NCBI GenBank assembly: GCA_018396615.1
Contig: JAGTQT010000006.1
Location: 1-51,794, forward strand
Reading direction: 5' to 3'
DNA: 51,794 bases
Source of the DNA: Candidatus Bathyarchaeota archaeon
Lineage (GTDB): Archaea > Thermoproteota > Bathyarchaeia > Bathyarchaeales > Bathycorpusculaceae
Part shown: positions 26,126 to 34,327 of the stretch, piece after piece
Numbering within the stretch: position 1 is the stretch's first letter
Layout of the letters: each line of letters opens with the position of its first letter
The notes under the pieces: model-generated
What the model was told of the DNA's origin: nothing
The model's database searches: none
What the model saw: only the letters and a program-made list of their open reading frames with translations
Made by a program: the position numbers and the translations under genes

Positions 26126-26860
26126 ATGATTGACTTCGTGTTGATTGTCAGTGGAGTTTTACTTGGAATGACTATCACCATCACGGTGGGGATTTTGAGG
26201 AAGCTCAAGCGAGCTGGAGAGGAATATCAGAAGGCAAAGGACGCTTTCAGTGATATCATTCTAAGTTTTGACAAGCAGCTTGAACGTGAATCCAAGCGAC
26301 TGGAACTTGTTGCATATAAGCTGGAGGCTTCATCTTCGAGGAACGGTATGGTTTCTACAAAGGTTTCGCAAATTGAAAAAGATCTTGTGAGTCTCAAATC
26401 CAAAATTGATGATGCCCTTGTCTATAAAGAGCAAGCTGTGACATCACTAAGCGATCTCGACAAGAAATTGCGTGATATCGTTGCATCACAAGAGTCTGTT
26501 AGCGCGAAGGTTGCTGAAATCGAGTCGAAGATCTCAAAGCCTATGCACGTTCCAGAGCCCAAAATTGACGCTGTAATACCCATAAGGCGTGATAGAGCAT
26601 TATCGCCTTTAACTGAGACGGAGCTTGCTGCGTTAGAATATCTTGCTTCTGAAGGCCCGAAAACGGCGCCGGAAATCAGATGGAAGATCAGGCTTAGCAG
26701 AGAGCACACGGCGAGACTTATGAAGAAACTTTACGAAGCAGGCTATTTGGAAAGGGACCAGAGCAAGATTCCCTTTAAGTACAGCGCTAAAAAGGAGTTA
26801 GAAAAGGTGTTAAAGAAAACTAGCGATAACACAGCTGTTACCTCAAAGGACAATGCTTGA
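26126..26860 (+). CDS. Membrane-tethered coiled-coil protein with C-terminal winged-helix domain
   Basis: 244 residues from ATG 26126 (MIDFVLIVSG), preceded by GGAGAGAGG; the ORF-track start 28 codons earlier adds an unlikely Cys-rich leader. One N-terminal transmembrane helix (VLIVSGVLLGMTITITVGIL) is followed by a long charged coiled coil (about residues 30-150). The C-terminus has a winged helix, LSPLTETELAALEYLASEGPKTAPEIRWKI..., with recognition-helix region SREHTARLMKKLYEAGYLER. The layout would hold a DNA-binding head at the membrane. Similar archaeal proteins are annotated as MarR-like regulators. Function unknown. Confidence 0.75.
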   Translation: MIDFVLIVSGVLLGMTITITVGILRKLKRAGEEYQKAKDAFSDIILSFDKQLERESKRLELVAYKLEASSSRNGMVSTKVSQIEKDLVSLKSKIDDALVYKEQAVTSLSDLDKKLRDIVASQESVSAKVAEIESKISKPMHVPEPKIDAVIPIRRDRALSPLTETELAALEYLASEGPKTAPEIRWKIRLSREHTARLMKKLYEAGYLERDQSKIPFKYSAKKELEKVLKKTSDNTAVTSKDNA

Positions 26861-26918
26861 AAAGCCCCTCTTTACAAAGAATCCTTGCAATTGCAATGCA
26901 GTATGATATCAAAAAAGG

Positions 26919-27353
26919 TTACGGTGTCTGTCGTTTTGAGCTAATCTGCGGGATACTAGATACAAGTTTGTATCTCAGGTTGTTTCCTGCGCCGTTTTTT
27001 AGCAACATACCTTGGGCAGTCATTCGTGAAAGGTAGGTGGAAACCGTGCTAAGAGAGATAGGTTCCTTAAACCCCTGCTCATAAAGGCTCTGCACTTCAT
27101 GCGAAGAGAACCAGACTAGCGGAAAATTTTTCTTCAGTAGGAGTTTCATTTTCTCGTATTTACTCTGAAGTCCTTCAATCAAATTTCGGCTTGATTCGAA
27201 GTGCTCATCCGGAGCCTCTGAAATTCCTCCTAGTAGCTCAACCATGTCTAGAAGTCTCTGTGCCTTTTCGCGGTTTATTCTTCCTTCGAGGGCTATAGAA
27301 TATTTGTTACCCTCATCGTCTGATACCTCGACGCGTATCCTTCTTGCAGGCAT
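26919..27353 (-). CDS. Uncharacterised protein with possible C-terminal winged-helix domain
   Basis: 144 residues from ATG 27353 with GGAGTGA upstream. The N-terminal 35 residues look like beta strands (RRIRVEVSDDEGNKYSIALEG), then a helical linker, then a region that could be a winged helix: SSHEVQSLYEQGFKEPISLSTVSTYLSRMTAQGMLLKNG, followed by a possible wing (NNLRYKLVS). The gene faces away from the origin region and its start is about 200 bases from the first ORB. No family recognised; DNA binding is a structural guess. Confidence 0.65.
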   Translation of the reverse strand: MPARRIRVEVSDDEGNKYSIALEGRINREKAQRLLDMVELLGGISEAPDEHFESSRNLIEGLQSKYEKMKLLLKKNFPLVWFSSHEVQSLYEQGFKEPISLSTVSTYLSRMTAQGMLLKNGAGNNLRYKLVSSIPQISSKRQTP

Positions 27354-27556
27354 AGATATTTTTTCACTCCGTCCTAGGAGGTGTTCACAACTCTGTGTGT
27401 GTAGGTTATAGGTGTTATGGTGAAAGGGTAAAGAGTAAAATAGGCTAAATAAAGGCTAAAAGGAAAAAAGAAAAAGAAATTGCACTTTTGTGGCGGTAAC
27501 AATCTTCACATAAGCCACTTTTTCTGTTTTGCGGATAAGAACGTTCTTAAGCGGTT

Positions 27557-27599
27557 TTTCCAGTGGAAAGCAAGGGGTGGTAGTTTCACAAGAAAAAAG
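27557..27599 (+). promoter_or_regulatory. Origin recognition box 1
   Basis: tttccagtggaaagcaaggg with a GGGGTGG run, then a tail gtttcacaagaaaaaag. It matches the archaeal ORB pattern of a short dyad (TTCCAGTGGAAA) followed by a G string. It agrees with ORB 3 at most positions, including the distal cacNaga tail. Confidence 0.75.
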
Positions 27600-27789
27600 T
27601 CAAAAATATGGCAAAAAAACCTTAAGGGGAAAGAAACACAGACATCTTTAAGTGTATTTCACATGGGTTTCACATTTTGTGAAGAAAAACTTTGTTTCCT
27701 TCAAAAGAGGTGAGACTATTTACAAAGAACACATGTATAGTAGCAGCATTATGTGTAACATTTTTGCGAAAGGAAACGTTGCAATCTGC

Positions 27790-27832
27790 AATTTTGTTGT
27801 TTCCTTACGCCCCCCAATTTCTAGTGGAGTTG
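27790..27832 (-). promoter_or_regulatory. Origin recognition box 2 (reverse orientation)
   Basis: On the minus strand it reads ctccactagaaattgggggg followed by cgtaaggaaacaac. The dyad half is less perfect than in the other two, but the G string and the gcgta tail match ORB 3. Confidence 0.6.
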
Positions 27833-27981
27833 CCAATTTTTTGGTAGTGCGTACGATTGTGGTTATTCATGAGTTAATTTATTTTTTTGTGGTTGTTAGC
27901 TTATATTTAGTTTTGCTGTCTTACCGTCTGGAGTATATTTCTTTTCAAAAAGAAAACTAAAAGTTCTAAAGAACTTAAGGA
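27833..27981. other. A/T-rich candidate duplex-unwinding element
   Basis: Lies between two divergent ORBs and contains long T/A runs (gttaatttatttttttg, gcttatatttagttttg), plus the inverted repeat aagttc-taaa-gaactt at 27961-27976. Unwinding function is inferred from position and composition only. Confidence 0.5.
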
Positions 27982-28025
27982 TTTCCAGTGGAAAACATGG
28001 GGTGCGTAGGCTACACGAGAAAAGT
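27982..28025 (+). promoter_or_regulatory. Origin recognition box 3
   Basis: tttccagtggaaaacatggg with a GGGGTGCG run and a tail ctacacgagaaaag. It is the closest match to ORB 1 and lies about 105 bases before the orc1 start. Confidence 0.75.
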
Positions 28026-28084
28026 AGCTGCGAACAACTTTTGTTTTTTCTTCTTTATTTTTCTATACTAGAGAGCTTATCTTT

Positions 28085-28100
28085 CCACTAGAAATAGTGG
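28085..28100. repeat. Hairpin-forming dyad CCACTAGAAATAGTGG in the orc1 leader
   Basis: Perfect 6-bp stem CCACTA/TAGTGG with a GAAA loop. It shares the CCACTAGAAA core with ORB 2 but lacks the G string, so it may be a minimal Orc1 site for autoregulation. Confidence 0.5.
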
Positions 28101-28131
28101 ATCAGCCTTTGAAAGTGGAGAGTGCAAAAAA

Positions 28132-29385
28132 GTGAGCGGAAATGATGTACTTGATGAGGTATTTGACCATTTTACGGGGCAGGCTATAGTCTTTAGAGAT
28201 AGAGAAGTTTTGAGGCATGACTATGTGCCGGGACGGCTGCCTCACCGCGAGGAGCAGATACAACGACTTGGAGAAACGGTAGCGCCTATATTGCGAGGTG
28301 AGCGGTGTTCGAATATATTTATTTATGGGAAGACTGGTACCGGTAAGACTGCGGTTACGAGGCATGTGCTTTCTCGGCTTGAAGTGAAGGCTAAGGAGCT
28401 TAACGCGCCGATTAGGCTTTGTTATGTGAACTGCCGTATGGTGGTTTCTGAGTATCGGGTGCTGGCAACGATGTGCCAAAGTGTAGGGTTGTCTGTTCCT
28501 TTTACTGGCTTGTCAGCCGGAGAGGTTTTTGACCGCTTTCGCGCGGAACTTGATACATCAAAAGTAGTTTTTGTTGTTGTTTTAGATGAAACGGATGCAT
28601 TAATCAAAGCTCGCGGGGATAATTTGCTTTATGAGTTAACGCGAGTAAATGAGACAATGAACAGAAGTAAAGTGACTGTGATTGGAATCTCTAATGATCT
28701 GAGGTTGAAAGAGTTTCTTGATCCCCGCGTTCTTAGCTCACTTAGTGAGGAGGAGATGGTTTTTAGACCTTACAACGCAGATGAGCTGAAGAATATTTTA
28801 CTTGAGCGGGCGCGTCTTTCTTTTAATGAGAACGTGCTATCTGATGCGGCTCTTAGCTTATGTGCTGCTTTGGCTGCTGCGGAGCATGGTGATGCCAGAC
28901 GTGCTTTGGATTTGCTGCGTGTTGCTGGCGAGGTTGCTGAGCGAAGAGGCGCCTGTACAGTAACCGAAGAACATGTGCGGGAAGCGGAAAAGCATATTGA
29001 GCATAATCGTGTTGTTGAGGCTTTGCGTAATCTTACGCTTCATTCAAAGCTTGTAACTCTTAGTGTTTATCACTTAAACGGGAAGGCTCCACAGGGAGCT
29101 ATAACAGGGGAAATATACGAGGTCTACAACGAGCTGAGCGGGGAACTAGGCGTTACTCCTTTGACACAGAGGCGCTTGGGTATGCTTGTTAATGAACTTG
29201 ACGCTATGGGTATTTTGAACGCCAAGGTTGTAAGCATGGGACGTTATGGACGAACAAAGAAGATTCGCTTAGAAGTTGCCCGTACCCAAATACGCGACGT
29301 TTTCTCAGATGATAGCCGCCTAGGGCTCCTTGTTGATTACGCGCCTAAATGCTTGTCCAAGCAAACACGAGAAACCAATGCATAA
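28132..29385 (+). CDS. orc1: Orc1/Cdc6 replication initiator
   Basis: 417 residues, AAA+ ATPase that binds ORBs and loads MCM. Walker A is IYGKTGTGKTAVTRHV and Walker B VVVLDETDALI, followed by sensor 1 in VTVIGISNDLRL and sensor 2 region EHGDARRALDLLRVAGEVAE. The C-terminal winged helix is around NGKAPQGAITGEIYEVYNEL to TKKIRLEV. The GTG start at 28132 is immediately downstream of the origin. The family is of normal length. Only one orc1 is visible here; other copies may lie elsewhere. Convergent with the PolD small-subunit gene. Confidence 0.97.
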   Translation: MSGNDVLDEVFDHFTGQAIVFRDREVLRHDYVPGRLPHREEQIQRLGETVAPILRGERCSNIFIYGKTGTGKTAVTRHVLSRLEVKAKELNAPIRLCYVNCRMVVSEYRVLATMCQSVGLSVPFTGLSAGEVFDRFRAELDTSKVVFVVVLDETDALIKARGDNLLYELTRVNETMNRSKVTVIGISNDLRLKEFLDPRVLSSLSEEEMVFRPYNADELKNILLERARLSFNENVLSDAALSLCAALAAAEHGDARRALDLLRVAGEVAERRGACTVTEEHVREAEKHIEHNRVVEALRNLTLHSKLVTLSVYHLNGKAPQGAITGEIYEVYNELSGELGVTPLTQRRLGMLVNELDAMGILNAKVVSMGRYGRTKKIRLEVARTQIRDVFSDDSRLGLLVDYAPKCLSKQTRETNA

Positions 29386-29399
29386 ACACTTGCGCACTT

Positions 29400-30977
29400 T
29401 TAGCTGAATGCTAGATGCATGGGTTCCAGCGTTTGCAAATTGACAATAGGAACCTTGTTAGGGGTTGGCATAAACCCATTGCGCTTCATGTAACTAGTTT
29501 GCTCCTGCCAGCAGCCGGAATTTACAATCAAGACTCCGCGGTACATTCCATGCTCGAGTGAATGTATATGCCCGCCATGAAAGATGTCGGGCACGCGCTC
29601 TATAACTAGAAAGTCACTTGTCTCAGGGGACAGTGGCGTTTTTCCTCCGTATATTGGCGCAAGATGGCGGCTTTGGAGCAGTAAGCGCATCGCTTTTTCT
29701 GGATTGTTGTGAGACATGCCGGGAACGGCGGAAATAACGTCGTCCAAGCTTCTTCCGTGGAACATAAGCACCTCTACACCATGGATGCTAAGGTAGCATG
29801 GGCTTCCAAGCGAGCGCACGTTTCGGGTTTCTTGTAAGGTTTCCAGAAACTCGTTTGCTATAGCTGGCTGTGGCAGTGCTCTTCTCGGAGAATCATGATT
29901 GCCTGGGATAATAATCACTTCTATGTAGTCTGGGATCTGTTCTATGTATTTTGCTGCTAGCCGGTATTGTTTGTAGAGGTCTCTGACCACGAGTTCTTTT
30001 ACTTGGTTCGGGTAGACTCCCACGCCATCAACGATGTCGCCTGCGATTAGAACGTATTTTACGTGGCTGGCGATTTCACGCCAGTTTTCATTGCCGTATT
30101 TGCCGTTAAGCCAGAGGAGAAATCTGCTAAGTGCTTCTTTCTGGAATTTTGTGCTGCCAACATGTAAGTCTGACGTTAGTACGGCGTATACCGGCTCGTC
30201 TGCCTTGTGTGGCTGCTTTTGTGCGATGTCTGGAAGGATGATGTCCTCTGCGATTAAGAGAGAGCCTCTTGTTTTTGTGACGCTTACGCAGATAACTTGA
30301 TCAAGAAGTAAGGCGCGGGCTTTCTTTTTGACTTCTTCTGATGTGCTTTGGGGGATTAAAACGGTGACACTCGCACTTTGGTCTTCGAGAGTTATTATTG
30401 TACGTTGCTGTGACTCGCGTTTTTCCGTGATCATTCCAATTATTTTTGACCTTGTGCCAGAAGACGCTTTAATTGCGTCTATTATTGACGCTGCACCTTT
30501 TACGTCTATCCTTTGTCTAAGAAGTTTTTCGAGACGCCTGAATCTGTCCCTAAAATATTCTACATAATCTTCAACGGCGCCATCTGAGCCAAGCTTGCTA
30601 CACGGGTCATCTATGATCTTTGTCTCCGCAGCCACTTCCTTTGCGTAGGGGCGATAAGTGCTTTTGCTTTCTGTTAATTGAGACTCTGCAAATACAGTGG
30701 TCTCTTGCAAGGGAGGTGGACTTATTTCTTTGGATAACGCGGGTTCTTTTAGTAAGTCTACCAGTAGCTCTTTACAGATGAAGAATGGTTTTTTTTCAAG
30801 ACTGTTGAGGGCTGCTAGTGCCTTGTTTATCGTTTCTGTTGGGTCTTCTGTGGAGGCTAGCTCGCTTAGAAACTCGAATGCTTCTCGATCAAGTTGATAG
30901 CCTGCCGCAATAGCTTGCGCCACGGCATGTTGAAGCTTTTCCGCCTTGTTTACAGTTGAAGTTTTCTCCAGTTGCAT
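29400..30977 (-). CDS. polB: DNA polymerase D small subunit DP1 (exonuclease)
   Basis: 525 residues. The N-terminal 150 residues are helical/linker, then an OB fold (SKIIGMITEKRE...TIITLEDQ). A calcineurin-like phosphoesterase domain follows with all metal-binding motifs: LTSDLHVGSTKF, LIAGDIVDGVG, IIPGNHDSPRRALPQ, LMFHGRSLDD and FHGGHIHSLEHG. These confer 3'-5' proofreading in PolD. It is convergent with orc1 (stops 14 bases apart), an arrangement that keeps PolD near the initiator as in euryarchaea. It overlaps the upstream DUF429 gene by 28 bases. Confidence 0.96.
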   Translation of the reverse strand: MQLEKTSTVNKAEKLQHAVAQAIAAGYQLDREAFEFLSELASTEDPTETINKALAALNSLEKKPFFICKELLVDLLKEPALSKEISPPPLQETTVFAESQLTESKSTYRPYAKEVAAETKIIDDPCSKLGSDGAVEDYVEYFRDRFRRLEKLLRQRIDVKGAASIIDAIKASSGTRSKIIGMITEKRESQQRTIITLEDQSASVTVLIPQSTSEEVKKKARALLLDQVICVSVTKTRGSLLIAEDIILPDIAQKQPHKADEPVYAVLTSDLHVGSTKFQKEALSRFLLWLNGKYGNENWREIASHVKYVLIAGDIVDGVGVYPNQVKELVVRDLYKQYRLAAKYIEQIPDYIEVIIIPGNHDSPRRALPQPAIANEFLETLQETRNVRSLGSPCYLSIHGVEVLMFHGRSLDDVISAVPGMSHNNPEKAMRLLLQSRHLAPIYGGKTPLSPETSDFLVIERVPDIFHGGHIHSLEHGMYRGVLIVNSGCWQEQTSYMKRNGFMPTPNKVPIVNLQTLEPMHLAFS

Positions 30978-31519
30978 CTTTTTGGAATCACCACGTAGCC
31001 TTCTTGCTCATTCCCTATTGATTCTGTTTTGTTTTTTGTATGCAGGTGTGCTGTTAGAGCCGCAGTGACTGCGTCAATTTCGTGGTAACTCAAAGGGCGC
31101 TTGGAAAGGGTACCTTGTAGTTCAAGATTTTTGAAGGTTTTTTGGATTTCAGGCCAGTCTTTCAAGGGCATGTCTAGCGCTTTGCGTGTTGAGGTTGGGT
31201 GTACTTCTATTGTCTTATAGCCTTCCTCAGCTATTAACTTGTTGAGTTTTGAGGCACGGCTAGTAAGCATTTTCATCATGGGCAGAACAGGTGGAAAGAT
31301 TCTGTAGCCTCGTCTCAGCATCTCCTTTTCTGCTGTGCGTAGCATGCCTTCTTTTGGAAAGCTTAGAGGGGCGTCAATTGCTATGAGCGCTGGCTTGTTT
31401 TGAAGAACGTAGTCAAGTATCTCTTCATCTGAGTACAGCAAAAGAGACTTTACCTGCTTGGCTTTCCATAGTGCAATTCCCGTGGGGTTTTTTGCTTTGC
31501 CAGCCAAGTCTATACCCAT
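30950..31519 (-). CDS. DUF429 family protein
   Basis: 189 residues from ATG 31519 (MGIDLAGKAKNPTGIALW); the ORF-track start at 31876 reads through the divergent gene. An actin/RNase H-like N-terminus (MGIDLAG...G) and ALIAIDAPLSFP, with HPTSTRKALDMP and YHEIDAVTAALTAHL, match DUF429, a family of predicted nucleases. A TATA box (agatatataaat on the minus strand) ends about 39 bases upstream of the ATG. The 3' end overlaps the PolD small-subunit start by 28 bases, implying coupled expression. Confidence 0.82.
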   Translation of the reverse strand: MGIDLAGKAKNPTGIALWKAKQVKSLLLYSDEEILDYVLQNKPALIAIDAPLSFPKEGMLRTAEKEMLRRGYRIFPPVLPMMKMLTSRASKLNKLIAEEGYKTIEVHPTSTRKALDMPLKDWPEIQKTFKNLELQGTLSKRPLSYHEIDAVTAALTAHLHTKNKTESIGNEQEGYVVIPKRCNWRKLQL

Positions 31520-31557
31520 TATAACTTTTCCAGTGTGTTTCAGACATGACTGCTTAG

Positions 31558-31569
31558 ATTTATATATCT
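31558..31569 (-). promoter_or_regulatory. TATA box for the DUF429-PolD small subunit operon
   Basis: agatatataaat on the minus strand. The expected start, about 26 bases downstream, leaves a leader of roughly 15 bases before ATG 31519. Confidence 0.5.
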
Positions 31570-31625
31570 GGCGCATGTTTGAATTTATTGTATTCCAATT
31601 TCGAACCTCAAAGACTTGTGTGGTG

Positions 31626-32615
31626 ATGGCCATGAGTGCGCTTCGCAAGGTGCAACGTACCCCAAGCGGTACCTTCTTTGTTTGTCTTCCTAAAGCATGG
31701 GCTGAAAAATATAACCTAGAACGTGGTGCAGTGCTGGCTTTAAATGAAACAAGTGATGGAAAACTTCTTTTGGATGCTAGGCATGAGGCTGAGCCTTCTC
31801 CCAAAGTGGCTGTTCTGAAGCCAGGAGTGCATCTTAGCCGTGAAATCATCGGCAAATACCTGCTTGGTTTTGACATTATTCAGGTGGAAGCTAAAGACCG
31901 TATTAGCTTTGAGGTACGTGATATCGTTAAGAAAACAGTCAGTCGGTTAATAGGCTTGGAGATTGTTGAGGAAAACTATTCGCGAATAGTTATTCAATGT
32001 TTGCTTGAGGTGTCGGGTTTTCCTCCGGAGAAGAATCTTCGCAGAGGCTATGCCATTGTAACAGGCATGCATAGAGATGGAATCGACGCGGTAATAGATA
32101 ATGATGTGCACTTGGCGAAGAGCGTGGTTGCCCGCGACGACGAGGTTAATAGACTATATTTCCTGCTGGTTCGAATTTTGCGCACGATAATTCAGAATCC
32201 CAGCTTAAGCGAGAAACTGAACGTTAGACCCATTGATTGCCTAGACTATCGCTTGGCCGCAAGCTTAGTTGAGGCAATAGGTGATGAGTGCGTGAACATT
32301 GCTAACACGGTTATCGAGGTAGGTAACTTGAAGCTAACGAAGGATCTAAAGAAACTGCTTATGGGGCTCCACGCAGTTTGTTTTGAGGCACATGAAAACG
32401 CCTTGAAAGCTTTTCTTTCTAATGATATTGAGCTAGCTGAAAAAGTCAGGGATATCCGAGGAAAAATTGATGCGGAGTTTGCAGAAATAGGCAAAGTAGC
32501 TAAGGAGCAGTCTTTTGATTTTGTTCCACAAATATTGGCGCTTGCTTCTTCGTTGAAACAAATTTACGAGCATAGTGTGGATGTTGCGGATCTTGTGATG
32601 CCTAGGGAAGCTTAG
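31626..32615 (+). CDS. PhoU-family phosphate regulator with N-terminal AbrB domain
   Basis: 329 residues from ATG 31626 (MAMSALRKVQ); the ORF-track start at 31458 lies inside the divergent DUF429 gene. Residues 1-50 are a SpoVT/AbrB DNA-binding domain (KVQRTPSGTFFVCLPKAWAEKYNLERG). The rest is a two-repeat PhoU helical bundle (VHLAKSVVARDDEVNRLYFLLVRIL and later ANTVIEV...HENALKAFLSND). This archaeal fusion is annotated as a phosphate-uptake regulator. No phosphate transporter is in this window, so its targets are unknown. Confidence 0.9.
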   Translation: MAMSALRKVQRTPSGTFFVCLPKAWAEKYNLERGAVLALNETSDGKLLLDARHEAEPSPKVAVLKPGVHLSREIIGKYLLGFDIIQVEAKDRISFEVRDIVKKTVSRLIGLEIVEENYSRIVIQCLLEVSGFPPEKNLRRGYAIVTGMHRDGIDAVIDNDVHLAKSVVARDDEVNRLYFLLVRILRTIIQNPSLSEKLNVRPIDCLDYRLAASLVEAIGDECVNIANTVIEVGNLKLTKDLKKLLMGLHAVCFEAHENALKAFLSNDIELAEKVRDIRGKIDAEFAEIGKVAKEQSFDFVPQILALASSLKQIYEHSVDVADLVMPREA

Positions 32616-32625
32616 GGCGCGTTGA

Positions 32626-33846
32626 TTAGAGAGGAAGGGTGTTTACTTTTTGCGGCTGTTTTGCGAAGGTTACTTGGCTGCTTGCTCGTAGCTCATTAAC
32701 GTACAGTGTTTCGCCTTCTACTCTACAGTCGGCTTCCACAGTTATCTCTTCGCCATAAACGTTTCTTGCATGAACACCGTTTCGCAGTAGAATTCTTTTA
32801 CCATATACGTCCTCTACATGTGCATCTTTACCGATGATGATTTCGTCTGCCCGTAGTGTTCCTTTTGCTTCGCCTCTTTTGCCTATTTCAATGAACCGTG
32901 CCGTGGCACCCTCGTCAGTAGCAATAAGTCCGCCTACTTCTATGTGGTTTTGCGTTTGCACTTTCTTTGAGTGGAGTGTTCCTCCGACTTCGATGTTTTC
33001 AGCTTCTATTTCACCTGAAACTTCTATTTTTCCTCCGACTTCTAGATCTCCAGAAAGCTTTAAGGCGCCATACACACTGACTTTTCCTCCGACCTCAAGT
33101 TCTTCGCCGGCTGCTGATCCCGAAATGTCTATTTTTCCTCCTACGTCGATTTCTCTGAATTCAAGGTCTCCTTGAACTTTCAGTATGCCTCCTACCTCTA
33201 TTCTTTCTCCTTTGCTTTTGCCGGCTAGGCTAACTGTGCCTCCCACCTCTATATCCTCAAATTCCAGAGGCGCGTTTGACTCAAAACATCCTCCAACGTC
33301 GATCTCGCGGATTTTGCCTCCTCCTACGCGGGCTGTTCCTCCCACTGATAGCGAGTCAAGCTGGACAAGTGCTTCTGCTTCGAGGCTTCCGCCGACGTCT
33401 ACATCTTCCGCATTTATTTCACCTTTAGCTCTGAAACTTCCGCCGACGTCTATGGCTTCAGCTTTTATGTTACCGTCAACTCTGAGGCTTCCGCCTACAT
33501 CTATGTTCGCTGCTTCCAGTTTTCCATGGACAACTAGTGCTTCATCGACTTCCGCGCTTGCCGCAGAAACATTTCCGTCGACTTCTAGATAGCCATCGCT
33601 GATTTCGATATTGTTTTTAACCTCCAATTTACCGTGGATTTTTATGTTGCCTTCTGCCTCAAAACCTGTTGCGGAAAGGTTGCACTCAAAGGTATTGTTG
33701 CCTTCGCAGTAAACAGTTCCAGAAACCCTAACAGATGGGGGGGAGCCCTCGCCTTTTAGGGTCGCGTGTCTGCTTACTACAAGGTCTCCTTCAACGGAAT
33801 TTAAGGTTACGGTTGCTCCTTTTGGGATAGCTGTTTCATTGACCAT
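32626..33846 (-). CDS. Bactofilin-like beta-helix protein with 12 'VGG' repeats
   Basis: 406 residues from ATG 33846, chosen because GGAGGT lies just upstream; the ORF-track start is 7 codons earlier. It is built of about 18-24-residue units each ending in (I/L/V)(D/E/S)VGG, for example ANIDVGGSLRVDGNIKAE and LEVGGKIEVSGEIE. Twelve VGG repeats lie in the centre, with further degenerate rungs (FIEIGKRGEAKG, EIIIGKDAHVEDV) at the C-terminus. This predicts a right-handed beta helix similar to polymer-forming bactofilins. No signal peptide or membrane segment is seen, so the protein is probably cytoplasmic. Function unknown. Confidence 0.75.
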   Translation of the reverse strand: MVNETAIPKGATVTLNSVEGDLVVSRHATLKGEGSPPSVRVSGTVYCEGNNTFECNLSATGFEAEGNIKIHGKLEVKNNIEISDGYLEVDGNVSAASAEVDEALVVHGKLEAANIDVGGSLRVDGNIKAEAIDVGGSFRAKGEINAEDVDVGGSLEAEALVQLDSLSVGGTARVGGGKIREIDVGGCFESNAPLEFEDIEVGGTVSLAGKSKGERIEVGGILKVQGDLEFREIDVGGKIDISGSAAGEELEVGGKVSVYGALKLSGDLEVGGKIEVSGEIEAENIEVGGTLHSKKVQTQNHIEVGGLIATDEGATARFIEIGKRGEAKGTLRADEIIIGKDAHVEDVYGKRILLRNGVHARNVYGEEITVEADCRVEGETLYVNELRASSQVTFAKQPQKVNTLPL

Positions 33847-33905
33847 TTTCAAACCTCCATTTAACATTTTTTTAGGTCTTTAAAAGAGGGACTCACTAAT
33901 TGTGA

Positions 33906-34142
33906 CTATACCGTTAGCAGATTGACTGCGCCTTCCTGGCAGCAAAACATTATTGCATTTGCCCTTTTCTGCTCAGTTCTTGCTACGTGATCTCTGATGG
34001 GGTTCACGCTCTCTGCACGTGTAGTAGGTAGCTCTATTGCTCTTTGTTCTATCCAGCGAACCAGAGTCTCCGCTAAATTGTGCTTCTGAAGCCTAGACTT
34101 ATCTATTCGCTGCTCCAGCTCAATCCGCGCTTTTCTTGCCAT
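33906..34142 (-). CDS. Small uncharacterised protein
   Basis: 78 residues from ATG 34142, with GAGGTGA about 5 bases upstream. The sequence is helical and charged (RKARIELEQRIDKSRLQKHNLAETLVRWIEQ), with two adjacent cysteines near the end (MFCCQEGAVNLL). No domain is recognised. It precedes the VGG-repeat gene on the same strand by 59 bases, so the two may form an operon, though a TATA-like cttttaaag in the gap could give the repeat gene its own promoter. Confidence 0.6.
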   Translation of the reverse strand: MARKARIELEQRIDKSRLQKHNLAETLVRWIEQRAIELPTTRAESVNPIRDHVARTEQKRANAIMFCCQEGAVNLLTV

Positions 34143-34327
34143 TCAAGTCACCTCTTCACGTAACCATATGTCAATAAGCTTACCTTAAAAGCCGACGCAC
34201 AATCAGAAAACACATAACGTAGTTACAAATTGTAACTTAACGCTTCTTAAAGAAGAGAAAAAACTTGCCCGTTGCTGCAAACAACCTGTGCAAAAAGGAA
34301 AGATAAGTCGAGAGACAGAGCGCACGA

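Larger units (their letters stand above)
27354..28131. other. oriC: Probable chromosomal replication origin (oriC)
   Basis: This 778-base non-coding stretch has no credible gene on either strand. It holds three origin recognition box (ORB)-like elements: plus strand at about 27557 and 27982, minus strand at about 27832. The last two are divergent and flank an A/T-rich stretch (27833-27981) that could be the unwinding element. An orc1/cdc6 gene begins at 28132. ORBs next to orc1 with opposed polarity around a duplex-unwinding element are the established archaeal origin layout (Sulfolobus, Pyrococcus). Confidence 0.8.

Noticed and set aside
27480-27960. Two plus-strand ORFs (77 and 102 residues) in the origin region
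   Set aside because: Low-complexity, no start signals, and they run across the ORBs; protein-like sequence is absent.
31520-31876. Extended N-terminus of the DUF429 ORF
   Set aside because: Runs antisense through the AbrB-PhoU gene and its promoter; ATG 31519 with an upstream TATA box starts the conserved MGIDLAG.
32834-33592. Two plus-strand ORFs rich in PPTS
   Set aside because: Antisense shadows of the VGG repeat gene; the repeats alone create the periodic PPTS pattern.
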